DNA of 64,000 bases from Gracilaria gracilis (Eukaryota; Rhodophyta; Florideophyceae; Gracilariales; Gracilariaceae). The notes below the pieces were generated by a model. It worked only from the letters and a program-made list of their open reading frames with translations, did no database searches and was not told where the DNA came from. The translations under genes and the position numbers were made by a program. Location: positions 186,001 through 250,000 of the forward strand of contig JARGSG010000003.1 in assembly GCA_030374805.1 (NCBI GenBank), given 5' to 3'. Positions 31,901-41,613 of this stretch are shown here, piece after piece. Positions within the stretch are counted from its first letter, which is position 1; the number at the start of each line of letters is the position of its first letter.

Positions 31901-34382
31901 GAAGTATCCTTCTGACTTCCTCGAGTCTTCTGTCATCGCTAAATCTCAATCCGAATATATCCCCTTCCATATCACATCCATCGCCAGCTTCGCTCTCATC
32001 TGAAGCCGTATTGGATGCACTTGCACTAGGTACTTTCGTTTTCATGTCAAGAGAGGTATCGAAAGATGATACAGACGAGAGTACCCCCTTTGCTCTCACT
32101 TGAAGCAAGGAGCGACTTTCATCTATTTCTGAGAGATTGGTCTGTGTTTGTAGATCGGCACCACCGTATTTCGGAGTGGAAGCTCTCAGTAGATCCTCTC
32201 TACCGATGAGAGCATACATCTTCGACGGCCATGATTCCTTAGGTTGCTGCCGACATATCCACAATGCATTTTGAAGAGGCAGTGCCGCACCGAAAGGCAA
32301 CGAATCGAGGTCAGTGCGGTGAAAATTATCCTTAACCATTGCGAGACAAAGCGACTCAGAGATCGTCGCCTGATCCAACGCCACCCTTTGTGTACCATAA
32401 AGGTTCTTAAAGTAACTAAGTAGCTGTCTGGAAAGCTCAAACGGGGACTTAGCCCGCCATGAGGCTACTATTCCTAAATGTTGTTCAGTTGAGAGCATAT
32501 GGGACACGGAAAGTTCAGGGTATTCGCAGGGTTCGTGGGATTCGCTTTGCATTATCCCCAGCAAGGCTTCTAATAGAGAGGGTACCATCACATGCTCCCT
32601 AATGGCAGAGGATTCATTAGCTCGGACGAAATTGACCAGTTCGGGAAAGTCTCTTGTGTAGTAATCAAGATAAGAGAGAGCTCCAATAGCCTTTGAAAGT
32701 CTCACATTAAGGTAGACGAGATTGTGGAGCATACCATGTGCAAGTTTATCGAACTTGAAGTTTTCATACAAGAGATGCAGAGCTCGCAAAATCTGAGTAG
32801 CAGTATCAGAGTCTGAATTCTTCAGGCTTTCTCGCAGAGACGAACGACTTTCTCTGACGGGGAGGATAGGACCGTATCTCATATCGTTTCCTTCCGCAGC
32901 ATGAAACTCGCTACCGAGAAGAAAGTTCCAATCATCTTCGGAACCTTGAGACAACATGTCGTTGTCGACATCCATTACATCCGGGTCTTGGCTAGTATGA
33001 GTGTTTCCCTCAATATGTCGCAGAACAACATTTTCAAACATTTCCCATTCCCCTTGGACACCATTCTCAAAGTTACATCCACCATACTGGCGTGCATTCA
33101 ACATATCATGGTATATTGCCATAACTCGCCTCAAACTGTCAGTGCTCTCGAACAAAAAAGATAACGCTGATACGCAGATGTTGACCAAAGGGCTTCTATA
33201 GCAAGATTGATGCAACGAGTATCGAGTGCAACACCCTCTTTGGTCTCGTAAGCTAAACTCGTCGCCAACTCCATCAATCAACACAAGACCTACTGCCAAT
33301 GCCGATGGTACCAGTTCAACTGTACACAATCTATTACGACCCATAAAAAGAGACATAGTGCCATTGCTATGACGTATCAAAACATCCATACAGGAATGAG
33401 GACGTCTAATGGACAGTACTGGAACAGCGCTTTCTGCATCCCTTACACGAAATGCTGGATCTACCTGGACAACGGATAGATCCACCTCATTCAACTTCAG
33501 AGAAAGTCCGGTCAGGGAACCTAAGGTGACGATGCAAAGTACCAAGAGCCCATGAAGATCATGAGCAATAAATACGGAAGCATCCTCTGTTTCACAAAGA
33601 GCAGAAACAAAAAGCTGATTAAGTACAAGAATCTTTCGACGCGGTTGAACCTCTAGTAGGCATGGTGGTTCCTCGGGCGGAGACGCGGAGGCTATTAGCG
33701 CTGCGATAGGATCTGCCAACTTGGCGTTGGAGACTTGCGTATCTGGTTCATCTTCTGCCTGAGAAAAGGTCCAAACACAGAGTTCTGTCTTTGTACGTGA
33801 GACTATAACTGGGATATCACACGAAACAAAGATTATTCGATGAGATGCGGGTAGTTGAAGTTCCGTCATTTCATGTAATGGATGAGACATAAAGTAATAC
33901 TGAGGAACAGGATTTGACATGTGGGAAACTTCAACGATAAGTCCGTATGACGGTGCGAAGATATTCGAAACGGAAACAGCCGAAAATCGAGCGTCGGGTA
34001 TTGGGCATTCATAGAAATCTGCACCTGGTGTTGATATTATGATCTGTTGCCGCGATGCCACACAAAGTGAAGCTGAACTATCTTGCTTCCAGGCAAGAGA
34101 GGATGGCAGTGACGAATCAGAAGAAGACTGTGTTGAACTTGCATCAAGCGGAGGAAAATGAGCAAGGACAGTCGCGGTGGGTTTTTCGGGAGACGGCAAG
34201 GAAACTGCTCGTAGAGCCAAGCCATCAACTAACCAAGTTGTTGTGTAGCCCGCAAATGTGCGCTGCGTTGTCATCGAGTGCTGGTTTGTAGCAGTCCACG
34301 ATGGCCATATCGCAGGGTTTTGCGTAGGACGCGACGAAGGTGATGGTTGCGTTATCGCAAGGTGTGCCTTGATGGTCGCCAT
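28992..34382 (-). CDS. APC1: Anaphase-promoting complex subunit 1
   Basis: 1796 aa, single exon. The N-terminal half (to about residue 600) is a beta-propeller-like region; the middle and C-terminal part contains the proteasome/cyclosome (PC) repeats typical of Apc1 and the Rpn1/Rpn2 scaffolds: HAGMLLAFGLGGYLPALRK, ELTSIGLMLGLAAGNVGS, QTAAILGLGLLHCGSPEQ and AAGISIGLICLGSG. The spacing and the segment GSMHEKLTKMMCLHIKYF are diagnostic for Apc1 over Rpn1/2. The protein is the largest scaffold of the APC/C ubiquitin ligase, which targets cyclin B and securin. Length is comparable with animal (about 1,940 aa) and plant Apc1. The start MATIKAHLAIT is the first ATG of the frame. The absence of introns over 5.4 kb shows how intron-poor this genome is. 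Confidence 0.9.
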   Translation of the reverse strand: MATIKAHLAITQPSPSSRPTQNPAIWPSWTATNQHSMTTQRTFAGYTTTWLVDGLALRAVSLPSPEKPTATVLAHFPPLDASSTQSSSDSSLPSSLAWKQDSSASLCVASRQQIIISTPGADFYECPIPDARFSAVSVSNIFAPSYGLIVEVSHMSNPVPQYYFMSHPLHEMTELQLPASHRIIFVSCDIPVIVSRTKTELCVWTFSQAEDEPDTQVSNAKLADPIAALIASASPPEEPPCLLEVQPRRKILVLNQLFVSALCETEDASVFIAHDLHGLLVLCIVTLGSLTGLSLKLNEVDLSVVQVDPAFRVRDAESAVPVLSIRRPHSCMDVLIRHSNGTMSLFMGRNRLCTVELVPSALAVGLVLIDGVGDEFSLRDQRGCCTRYSLHQSCYRSPLVNICVSALSFLFESTDSLRRVMAIYHDMLNARQYGGCNFENGVQGEWEMFENVVLRHIEGNTHTSQDPDVMDVDNDMLSQGSEDDWNFLLGSEFHAAEGNDMRYGPILPVRESRSSLRESLKNSDSDTATQILRALHLLYENFKFDKLAHGMLHNLVYLNVRLSKAIGALSYLDYYTRDFPELVNFVRANESSAIREHVMVPSLLEALLGIMQSESHEPCEYPELSVSHMLSTEQHLGIVASWRAKSPFELSRQLLSYFKNLYGTQRVALDQATISESLCLAMVKDNFHRTDLDSLPFGAALPLQNALWICRQQPKESWPSKMYALIGREDLLRASTPKYGGADLQTQTNLSEIDESRSLLQVRAKGVLSSVSSFDTSLDMKTKVPSASASNTASDESEAGDGCDMEGDIFGLRFSDDRRLEEVRRILRSTDHTIMTPIHIPKEETTGEFDIVAEQRFKLGILVRKRLAAPVGRGAFTLRTFVPSDPTQSLPVPPICLSGKLYAQKGAKVTVSHLDPKRLQWSDFHNGVAAGLRIVAAEEENDCATGNILTRSWIVKHKPTDTAGDATHAGMLLAFGLGGYLPALRKTDYYQYLVPRHELTSIGLMLGLAAGNVGSMHEKLTKMMCLHIKYFNRPGFAVPDFNVTINVQTAAILGLGLLHCGSPEQIILEGLFAELGHSPKPGDPVDDREGLALAAGISIGLICLGSGSSAFAAADTRYIERLLLYANGGPIEKLCLSKPKDGSEPAKTDMLAGQGHSRTGSSLADSETSRVRESNFVNTDVVSPAALHALALIYMKTNNRLMASRIEMPDTLYALDRARPHHVFLRVLTKSLIMWDEIRPTKEWLLKCMPRLLHATDRHGNVNPLNVLGKVNIADFYRDDEVDVRGVLQARAFAIAGACTAIALKYAGTCDPSAIDILQKACLSFKDALKQRGTYFETLEWVLMTCICSLSLAIAIVGAGSGDLGIFRLLRMLRKMNASGNSERYGFHLAMHLAIGFLFLGGGCLTFGSSTKAIAGLLCAIFPFFPRATDDNKYHLQAMRHLYVLAVEPRCIEPRDVDTGKPCSLDIEIRLKDNSKLVLKAPCIVPSAERISEVAIVSERYLPSVFAINPSLRDKGWYSRTRNQVVFVKRRTGHLPYTEDPRGCKGILARSSTRSYREKRERKRYNFVNDEKLLKAFSISPDVLSFVKYLCNEQSHCSKHSIRLFQPSASADLLLECLSHDKPEALKLYMDAARILEAMERRQIRPSDLGGLVLADAYVQTRDSGSSSMLKCSHIANIVWRARQLLDTVRTRSSLLGYITTGGKRWPMVSDDAVGDYNAVYDLANSLRLNRIPQVLHMSQLSANFRDLRSPSENYGRWLAFSNVDFSLHSETAIEAIIHALEAESTPSPDVSNSGQ

Positions 34383-35021
34383 CAGGGGCTAGGCCTTTCT
34401 TCAACAAGATTGTACGAGTTGTCTGTTGTTCTAGGTAGCTTGCTTTCAAAAACTTCCAATGTACCATTTCTTTCCTCTAAAAGTCACAGTCCTAGACGTA
34501 CACCATGGTGTTCAACGCCGGTCAGACTCCAAGAAAACATATGTCCGTATATACCATGAAGAATGGAAGGCGGAATGTGCTCCATACCCAAACAAAGCAT
34601 AAGGTAAATCGAATGCTTCGATGTTACTACGAGGAAAATCAGCGTTAAAGCGTGCGGAATCCGCATTGCGGATCAACTGTCTTCGAACGATTGCAAAATG
34701 GCGCTCCCAGATAATTACAAATTACTAAATATTTATCAAAGCTGGGTGTAGGTGTTCAACGTGGGGTATGTTTTGGTCACCAAAACATACCCCACGTTGA
34801 ACACCTACGAATCGCAAGCTGTGCAACGTGGGATGTCTGTGCTCGTCGGAGGCTCCGAGCTGCCCACATGCTAGGCCGTCAAAATGCAGGGCATCATGAG
34901 AGGTTAAAACCTCAATGAACTCGGGCAAGATAAAAGTTCGAACTTCGAATAGAACGCAAAGGTATTCAGATAGAAGCTCCAAAGTTTGTTCTCCTGCGGT
35001 GAGCCTTCGATCTGAGAATCA
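34383..35021. other. Divergent intergenic region, APC1 / TypA
   Basis: Shared promoter space of two divergent genes, with the 61-nt perfect palindrome at 34748-34808. Confidence 0.6.
34748..34808. repeat. Perfect 61-nt palindrome (30-bp arms, 1-nt centre)
   Basis: The left arm 34748-34777 (begins GTAGGTGTTCAACGTG, ends GTTTTGGT) is the exact reverse complement of the right arm 34779-34808; the centre is C34778. A shortened, diverged copy of the motif (CAACGTGGGATG) follows at about 34821. A transcript through it would form a 29-30 bp perfect stem. Confidence 0.95.
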
Positions 35022-37119
35022 ATGATGTCGAGGAATGCGATTCGTTTCTTGCGGTCATGGCATCTGAGGCCTGGAAACCCATACATTCGTGCTCTGTGCA
35101 CTCAAGTCGCTCATGAGCCACTTGACCTGGTGCGAGAGCCGTCTACCATCCGAAATACAGCGATCATAGCCCACGTTGATGTAAGCAAAGCAAAGAACTA
35201 TAGAAGCAGTCCCCGTCAAGCAGAGCAACACATTCTAAGCCTCGCCATATTTTAGCATGGGAAATCTACTCTTTGCGACAAAATTCTACGCGATTGTTCG
35301 ATACAGGTGCGAGGAGAACGTATGATGGACTCAGGGGATCTGGAACGAGAACGAGGTATAACAATAACATCCAAAGTAACAACTGCCATCTACAAGGACC
35401 ATCTCATCAACGTCGTTGACTCTCCGGGTCATAGCGAGTAAGTTTCTCCTCTAGCTCTCTCTGAAGCCCTTCTATTTCTGACATCCAAAAAGTTTTGGTG
35501 GCGAAGTAGAGCGCATTTTAGGTATGGTTGATGGTGCAGTATTACTCGTTGACGCGACCGAAGGTCCGATGGCGCAGACTAAATTCGTGCTTTCCAAGGC
35601 ACTTGCTCTTAATTTGAAGCCGATTGTTGTCATCAACAAGATTGACAGAGAAACTGCGCGTCCGGATGCAGTTGAAAGCGAGCTTTTCGATCTGTTTGCT
35701 TCACTGGATGCGTCTGAAGAACAGTTGGACTTCACTACCGTTTACGCGTCGGCGAAAGAAGGATGGGCATCTCTTGCGCTCAACGGAGGACGTGAAAGTG
35801 GTACAGCCCCTTTGCTTGATAAGATCATTGAGCTTGTGCCACCCCCAAAGGTTTCAGTGGAAGACCCGTTTTCGTTTGTCGTTACCATGCTAGGACGTGA
35901 TACATACCTCGGTCGTATTGCAACGGGAAAGGTGTTCTCCGGAGTTGCAAGAGTAGGTGATAGCGTTCACGTCGTGAATCGAAACGGTGTACGCAAGTCT
36001 AACGCAAAAATTACGAAGATCATGGCGTCACGAGGCCTAAAACGAGAAGAACTCGAAGTTGCTTCTGCGGGTGATATAGTATCCTTGGCAGGTATATCTA
36101 ATATGTCTGTAGGTGATACAATTGCCGTTCCGCCTCCTGAAGCCACCCCGGCAGACTGTGCGAATCTTGAGATACCAACAATCAAACCGTTATGGGCCCC
36201 CGCCATTGATCCTCCGACGGTATCCATAACCGTTAGTGTAAATGATTCACCACTAGCCGGGAAGGAAGGGGAAGTTCTAACAAGCCAGAAACTTGCTGAA
36301 TGGCTCCATTCTGAGGCTGAAAACAATGTTTCCATAGGAGTCGAAGAAGATGATCTGACCGATGGGCTTGAAGTGAAGGGCAGGGGCGAATTACAACTAG
36401 GGATTCTTGTTGAAACTCTGCGTCGACAAGGAGTGGAATTAGCATTGTCCCCGCCTCGCGTTTTGACGAAAGAAGATGAGAAAGGAAACATTTTGGAACC
36501 GGTCGAAGAAATTCACGTTGAGGTCGACGACGCACATTCCGGGATGATTATAGAAAAGCTCTCGGAGAGACAAGCGACGCTGATTGAAGTGAGGCCAGCA
36601 TTAGGAGATAGAACAAGAATCTCGTTCCTGTGTCCTTCTCGCGGCCTTCTTGGATATCGTCAAATATTCACCCAAGATACCCGTGGAACGGGAATCATGA
36701 ACCGAATTTTCGCGGAATGGGCGCCCCCGAACGCATCATTATCCTCACTTTCGAGTGGAAGGAAAGGTTTGTTGATATCGATGGCATCAGGAATGACTTC
36801 AGGACATGCACTGGCATCGTTGGAGGCCAGGGGAACACTCTTCGTAGGTCCACGACAACCTGTCTATACTGGAATGATCATTGGAGAGAATAGTAGAGAT
36901 ATGGATATCGATGTGAATCCTGTCAAGGCCAAGCAGCTCACGAATTTTCGAACACACCAAAAAGATGAAACGGTGCGGCTGGCTCCTCCTCGCATATTCT
37001 CACTTGAAGCTGCGATTAGCTATGTAACTGCGTCAGAGTTAGTTGAGGTAACTCCGAAGAGCATTCGTATGCGAAAGAGAATACTTGATCCGTCTCAAAG
37101 GGCACGGAAAAAGAAGTAA
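35022..37119 (+). CDS. typA: TypA/BipA GTPase, organellar
   Basis: Three exons: 35022-35180, 35256-35437 and 35493-37119 (655 aa). Introns are 75 and 55 nt (GTAAGC/TTTAG and GTAAGT/AAAAG). Joined, they restore AHVDHGKSTL (G1), RGITITSK (G2), DSPGHSDFGGEVER (G3) and NKID (G4). Domains follow as in TypA: GTPase, domain 2 ([17 protein letters not shown]), domain III/V with [21 protein letters not shown] and the TypA-type C-terminus ([22 protein letters not shown]). The basic N-terminus ([17 protein letters not shown]) looks like an organelle presequence. Plant homologues act in plastid ribosome function and stress; target organelle here not certain. Both introns cut GTPase motifs. Confidence 0.9.
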
Positions 37120-37165
37120 ACAGAAAGGGTCGTCATTGGCTGCTGCATTTCTACAGCCGATGTTC

Positions 37166-37627
37166 TTAAATGTCCATTGCATCCATTTCTCTTTTTGCGC
37201 CAGTGATCGCGGACTCAAGGTCTCTTGTGTTATGCCCTTGAAGTTTTCGTTGAAGCATGAGTTTTCTGCCATAATCTATTGCCGACTTTTGGCATGCTCG
37301 AATGGTCCCTCCAACGTGAAGAACATGTAAACGAACACGTCCCAACTGAGGAGCAGTTCTTAACTCAGTGACAAACGTAACGGCGCCCCATGCAGTTCGA
37401 AAATGCTCACGGCTGGAACGAATGAGACAAATGCCTAAAGCCGGTGACCACAGCTTTATCGCAAGTGAAGACATTAGCTGACCCACAGCAAGATCCCCGA
37501 AATTCAGAGCGAGCGAGGTGCGAACGGCGCTCAGAATTTCTTTCGACTTCAAACCATAAACATCCGCCTCGGAGCCATTCTCCGAATCAATAACACAGAG
37601 AAGATATCTGTTCTTGAAACGAACCAT
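37166..37627 (-). CDS. POP5: RNase P/MRP protein subunit POP5
   Basis: 153 aa. The start MVRFKNRYLLCVID at 37627 matches the very conserved POP5 N-terminus; upstream in-frame sequence is ignored. The core shows GICLIRSSREHFRTAWGAVT and the signature LHVLHVGGTIRACQKSAIDY near residues 100-120. POP5 is the RNA-binding, L7Ae-like partner in nuclear RNase P and MRP, needed for tRNA 5' maturation and rRNA processing. Tail-to-tail with TypA, only 46 bp between stops. Confidence 0.88.
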   Translation of the reverse strand: MVRFKNRYLLCVIDSENGSEADVYGLKSKEILSAVRTSLALNFGDLAVGQLMSSLAIKLWSPALGICLIRSSREHFRTAWGAVTFVTELRTAPQLGRVRLHVLHVGGTIRACQKSAIDYGRKLMLQRKLQGHNTRDLESAITGAKREMDAMDI

Positions 37628-38160
37628 TCCAAACAGCAAGCCGGATCGGGTGCCGTAAATCGAACCTAGGCAGCGCACAGAACACAGTCGTATGATGATG
37701 ACACAGTCCTAGGACATGTAAACTTGCGCGTCAGCAGTAACTACCGATGGTACTGTAGCGTTAGCTCTACCGTTGGTAGCGTTGTTACCATGCGGTATCT
37801 GTGCGAGACCTCTTTCACATGCGATTTGCAGGCAATTTCGCCCATCAAAATATCGCGATCCGTTCGAGAAGATCAGAACCCTGCGAACGCCACTGCCCTG
37901 ACCAAACCCCCAATAGATAACAGGGTTTTCATCGGTAAGAGTTCGGTTCATATATTCGTCTTCCAAGGGAGTCCTGTACTTCCATCGTCACAATACGGAC
38001 AATTTGCGCCATACCGTATGTTTACATACTAGACTGGTTCCATACAAGATCGAAGAACCTCTATTTTTCAGTTTCGCCATCGCGGTTGTGGTTGACGGGA
38101 GTCATTCGGATTGTCCGGGAAGAAATTGGCGCGTCGCATTCTTTCTGCGCAACAGCCCCA
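37628..38160. other. Intergenic region, POP5 / EF-Ts promoters
   Basis: Divergent gene starts with about 530 bp between them. A minus-strand frame (37709-37966) lacks any motif and is not supported. Confidence 0.5.
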
Positions 38161-39189
38161 ATGATTGCAAGGACAATGCTATCTCCTCTAATACATCAGA
38201 GACAATGGCTAAATGTAATATCCCACCCTTCTTTCAAGTTTCGTTGCTGTTCTGCTGCGGCTCGCCCGATACCACTAAATCCACCAGTATCCACAGCTGC
38301 AATAAAAGAACTACGAGCTCGAACTGGCGCTCCTATCGTCGCTGTGAAGCAGGCGTTAGAGGAACAAGGGGGTGACGTCGAGGCTGCTATAGAACATTTG
38401 CGGAAGTTGGGAGCCAGTATGATCGCTAAGAAGGCCCATAGAGAGGCATCGGAAGGGCTTGTATCAATAGCCATATCTTCGGATAAACGAAGAGCAGCTA
38501 TAGTTGAACTCAACTCAGAGACAGACTTTGTTGCTCGTACGCCTCAGTTTGGTGAGCTCGTTCGATCTGTTGCAGACACAGCTCTTTTGATGAAATCAGA
38601 GCAGTTATCATCAATAATCCCACTGGATCCTGGGAGTCTGCTTCAGGGAAGCAACCAAGATTTACTTTCACATGCTGTTTCGTCTCTCGGGGAAAATATT
38701 GTTCTGAAACGGGCTTCTCTACTTCAACTTTCTGATCAACATGGGTCTGTATATGGATACGTACATCGCCCTATTGGCAGGGGCAGTGGAAAGATTGGTG
38801 TCCTAGTCGCTCTGGAAGGTTCAGACGTAGAAGACATTGGGCACCGCCTAGCGATGCACATAGCAGCGGCCGCTCCGACCTATCATAATGTCGAAAGTGT
38901 TCCAGAATATGACATTGAGAAAGAAAAGTCGGTTCTACTGGAAGCTACAAAGGCAAGTCAAAAAGGAGGCAATCCGAAGCCTCCTGAAATATTGGAGCGG
39001 ATCGTAAATGGAAAGATTAAGAAATGGTTCACCGAAGTTGTTTTGCAAGAGCAAGAAATGCTGGTTGAAGATGAAAATTATCAAGGAAAGCCACGATCCG
39101 TATCAGCAGCCGTCAGAGCAGCGTCGAAAGAGGCAATCGTACATGGTTTCCTCAGGTTCTCTGTTGGAGACAAGGTTGATGCCATCTAA
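38161..39189 (+). CDS. tsf: Elongation factor Ts, organellar
   Basis: 342 aa from the ATG at 38161 (a second ATG at 38176 is an alternative). After a basic leader (LSPLIHQRQWLNVISHPSFK...), the UBA-like N-terminal domain reads AAIKELRARTGAPIVAVKQA and EEQGGDVEAAIEHLRKLGA, then the EF-Ts core ELNSETDFVARTPQF with the TDFVAR Phe that inserts into EF-Tu. The C-terminal half has IGRGSGKIGVLVAL and AMHIAAAAPTY. Nucleotide exchange factor for organellar EF-Tu. Full-length, single exon. The leader suggests mitochondrion, but plastid cannot be excluded because some red-algal plastid genomes carry their own tsf. Confidence 0.88.
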   Translation: MIARTMLSPLIHQRQWLNVISHPSFKFRCCSAAARPIPLNPPVSTAAIKELRARTGAPIVAVKQALEEQGGDVEAAIEHLRKLGASMIAKKAHREASEGLVSIAISSDKRRAAIVELNSETDFVARTPQFGELVRSVADTALLMKSEQLSSIIPLDPGSLLQGSNQDLLSHAVSSLGENIVLKRASLLQLSDQHGSVYGYVHRPIGRGSGKIGVLVALEGSDVEDIGHRLAMHIAAAAPTYHNVESVPEYDIEKEKSVLLEATKASQKGGNPKPPEILERIVNGKIKKWFTEVVLQEQEMLVEDENYQGKPRSVSAAVRAASKEAIVHGFLRFSVGDKVDAI

Positions 39190-39300
39190 ATTTCGTCCTA
39201 GTTACGTTTAGCTCTCGTTCTCAACCAGTACAGCCGTCATGTAGACCATTCTTAAACTAACGGAGTTGCTCCGAGGGGTGCAACGCGTGTTCTTCTCCTT

Positions 39301-39350
39301 CGAGTTCAACGAAACTATCTGCCTTCGAGTTCAACGAAACTATCTGCCTT
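39301..39350 (+). repeat. 25-bp perfect tandem duplication
   Basis: Unit CGAGTTCAACGAAACTATCT plus GCCTT, two identical copies (39301-39325 and 39326-39350), followed by CGAG. Confidence 0.9.
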
Positions 39351-39984
39351 CGAGGGCTACGTACACATGTTCGCACCACTTCAGCTGTCGGTGCCAATGT
39401 GCTGGTTATCAAACACTAGGAAATAGCGACGGGACTGAAACTGAGCTAAAGTTGCATTAATTTTGTATCGTGCTCACATGAGTTGAAATGCAATAGAAGA
39501 TATGATATCACGGCAATTTCCGTTGCTGAAACTGGGACCACTGAATATCAAAGAGAGCGGTACTGCGCTAGCGTCAATTCATACCCTGGATACGGGTTTG
39601 CCAAAAATCTAATCGGAAGCACTGAATCCAATGAGACGAAGAGCGAGCCAGGCCTTTCTTCTGGGAGGTAAAGCTACCTACGGTATATGCGAAGGTGGAA
39701 AGACTGCATCCTGTGTCAATTATAAATACGTGAATTATTGGCTCAGTTATGCAAACGTAGCCGAAAGACTTCATCGATTTCTACCAGTCACGTACCCAAT
39801 ACCCCTGCATCGATCATACCTTGTTGAACGAGTTTCTCTGCACTCAGCCAACCGCTCTCTTGGTGACAATCTTCAGTAAGTATCTATCCGTTTCTGTCAG
39901 TTCAAACAGAAATCAAACCACAGAATTGCTGTCGTGCATCTACCATGACGCCCTCCACCCCATTCGTTGAAACAATTTGTACGG

Positions 39985-39992
39985 TATAAAAG
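39985..39992 (+). promoter_or_regulatory. TATA box of the secreted-protein gene
   Basis: TATAAAAG, 125 nt upstream of the ATG at 40117, giving a likely 5' UTR of about 100 nt. Confidence 0.55.
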
Positions 39993-40116
39993 CATGAACT
40001 GAAACTTACATCTCTCCCTTCAAGGAGTTACCACCCTGTCCTCCACGAACTAATCAACCTTCAGCCATTGGTAACCTTCTTCTCGTTCAAATTTCTTTCT
40101 TTCTTCTCGAACCAAA

Positions 40117-40848
40117 ATGAAGAATACAATCTTCTTCGCGTTACATCTCATTGCCGCCCTTCAACTTGCGTTCAAAGTGAACAGTGTCCCGATAAGACCT
40201 TATGAGGCTCCAGAAATCTCTCAACAAATTTCGACACCCGTGCAGCGTACGCCAAATGGACAAAATCTAGCTGGCGTTCCAGGAGAGACCGGGGATATGC
40301 TTGACCGAATCTTGTTAAGGAGGAAGAAAGCCAGAGCGGTACACCGCCCTACAGAATCTCACAATGAAGAGAATGAGTTTCGGAAATATATTGGGAGTGA
40401 GCAGAGGCGCATCTTCGTTAAGGATCTTCTGAACTCCAAGCTTCTTTCTAAACAAGTTCGTTCTGGAAGCTTGCAAAGGCAATTTGAGGTTTTAAAGCCT
40501 TATCTTCCACCACATAACTTTATTGCACCATCTGAAAGTTTGCCTCGAGCGACACCAGAGTCGGAGGAGCTAGAAATGGAACCATCGCCAGAACTGGAAC
40601 CATCGACAGAAGTGGAACCGTCTCCAGAAATGAGTGATTATCTCATGCCAAGCCCATCCATAGGCCCGGATAACGATATGGTTTTCCCTTCTTTCACTCC
40701 GCTAGCAGTTGACCGTCCTAGAAAATCTTTCCCTACACTGGCTGCAGTTGACAACGAAAGAGGAGAAATCACATATCGGCCTTGGAATTCTGTTTATGTG
40801 GTAGTAAGACGCTTGTTTAACCTGGACGCACCTGCGAAGAAAGTTTAG
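40117..40848 (+). CDS. Small secreted acidic protein, unknown function
   Basis: 243 aa, not recognised. Residues 1-23 are a good ER signal peptide (MKNTIFFALHLIAALQLAF, likely cleaved after VNS). The middle is charged (LLRRKKARAVHRPTESHN, VKDLLNSKLLSKQVRSG). A Glu/Pro/Ser repeat follows at about 150-170 (MEPSPELEPSTEVEPSPEM), with a Pro-rich segment and a short C-terminal region (WNSVYVVVRRLFNLDAPAKK). No Cys-rich or enzymatic motif. It could be a cell-wall or extracellular-matrix protein, but that is a guess. It has its own TATA-type promoter. Confidence 0.7.
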   Translation: MKNTIFFALHLIAALQLAFKVNSVPIRPYEAPEISQQISTPVQRTPNGQNLAGVPGETGDMLDRILLRRKKARAVHRPTESHNEENEFRKYIGSEQRRIFVKDLLNSKLLSKQVRSGSLQRQFEVLKPYLPPHNFIAPSESLPRATPESEELEMEPSPELEPSTEVEPSPEMSDYLMPSPSIGPDNDMVFPSFTPLAVDRPRKSFPTLAAVDNERGEITYRPWNSVYVVVRRLFNLDAPAKKV

Positions 40849-41613
40849 TAGATAAGCACCAAAGCCCTTTACGAGCAGGGAAAACGTGGATAATCTGTCT
40901 TGCTATGTGTATCTTTCACCGGAAATATGCGTGAAGTGATATCCGACGCGAGTAAGAAACGTTTATATCCCTCCTTTTGTTAACTGTACTCCCGCCACTC
41001 TGGCTGCCTTCGCAGAGCCAGCAAATATTAACTAAATGACTTACTTTGAGTTGATCCCTGCGTTATTCAGGAAGAACCTGCGTTAAGTATTCTGTCTCTT
41101 GTAACTACTATTGCCCATAGGCTGTTGGTGAAGAGGAATTGAAAAGAAATCCAGGGAAGACGAGATTGTTTTGGGTAAATGACTACAATCTCTGGTCCTT
41201 GATTCTTTTAACATTCACCGTCTGGGAATTGAGGAGTGCCTTAGTCTTTTTTCAGATAGAAGTGTTGTCCCAGAAGTTATAAGATGGGTCCTCTTTGTAC
41301 CGAGCACATGACTATGTGTCAACCAAGTCATCCGCTTTGTTGACTGGACAGCACTACCAATGTGGACGAAGCCTATACAAGCAACTCTAGGGGAGCTAAA
41401 CCATCATGAAGAAGACAAGAACCTCAAAAAATAAGTGGGTGATTGCACGAGGGGTTAAATTATCGCACTACACCTCTTGATTAGGTAATCCAGAGTTAGC
41501 CCGCCCAGCTTTGATACATAAAGAAAAATCTGTTTATGGGTAAACTCAAACGCTACCATATCTTCAATAGATGCCACATACACAACTAGTATTGGGCTCT
41601 CTTCACCCTACGA
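40849..41613. other. Intergenic region between convergent genes
   Basis: About 765 bp between stops of the secreted-protein and linker genes. Balanced composition; no gene or clear repeat. Confidence 0.5.

Larger units (their letters stand above)
39190..40116. other. Intergenic region
   Basis: About 930 bp. Contains a 25-bp tandem duplication (39301-39350) and, at its right end, the TATA-box promoter of the secreted-protein gene. No gene seen. Confidence 0.5.

Noticed and set aside
37709..37966. 85-codon minus-strand frame between POP5 and EF-Ts
   Set aside because: No motif, lies in the shared promoter region and has no coding signature.
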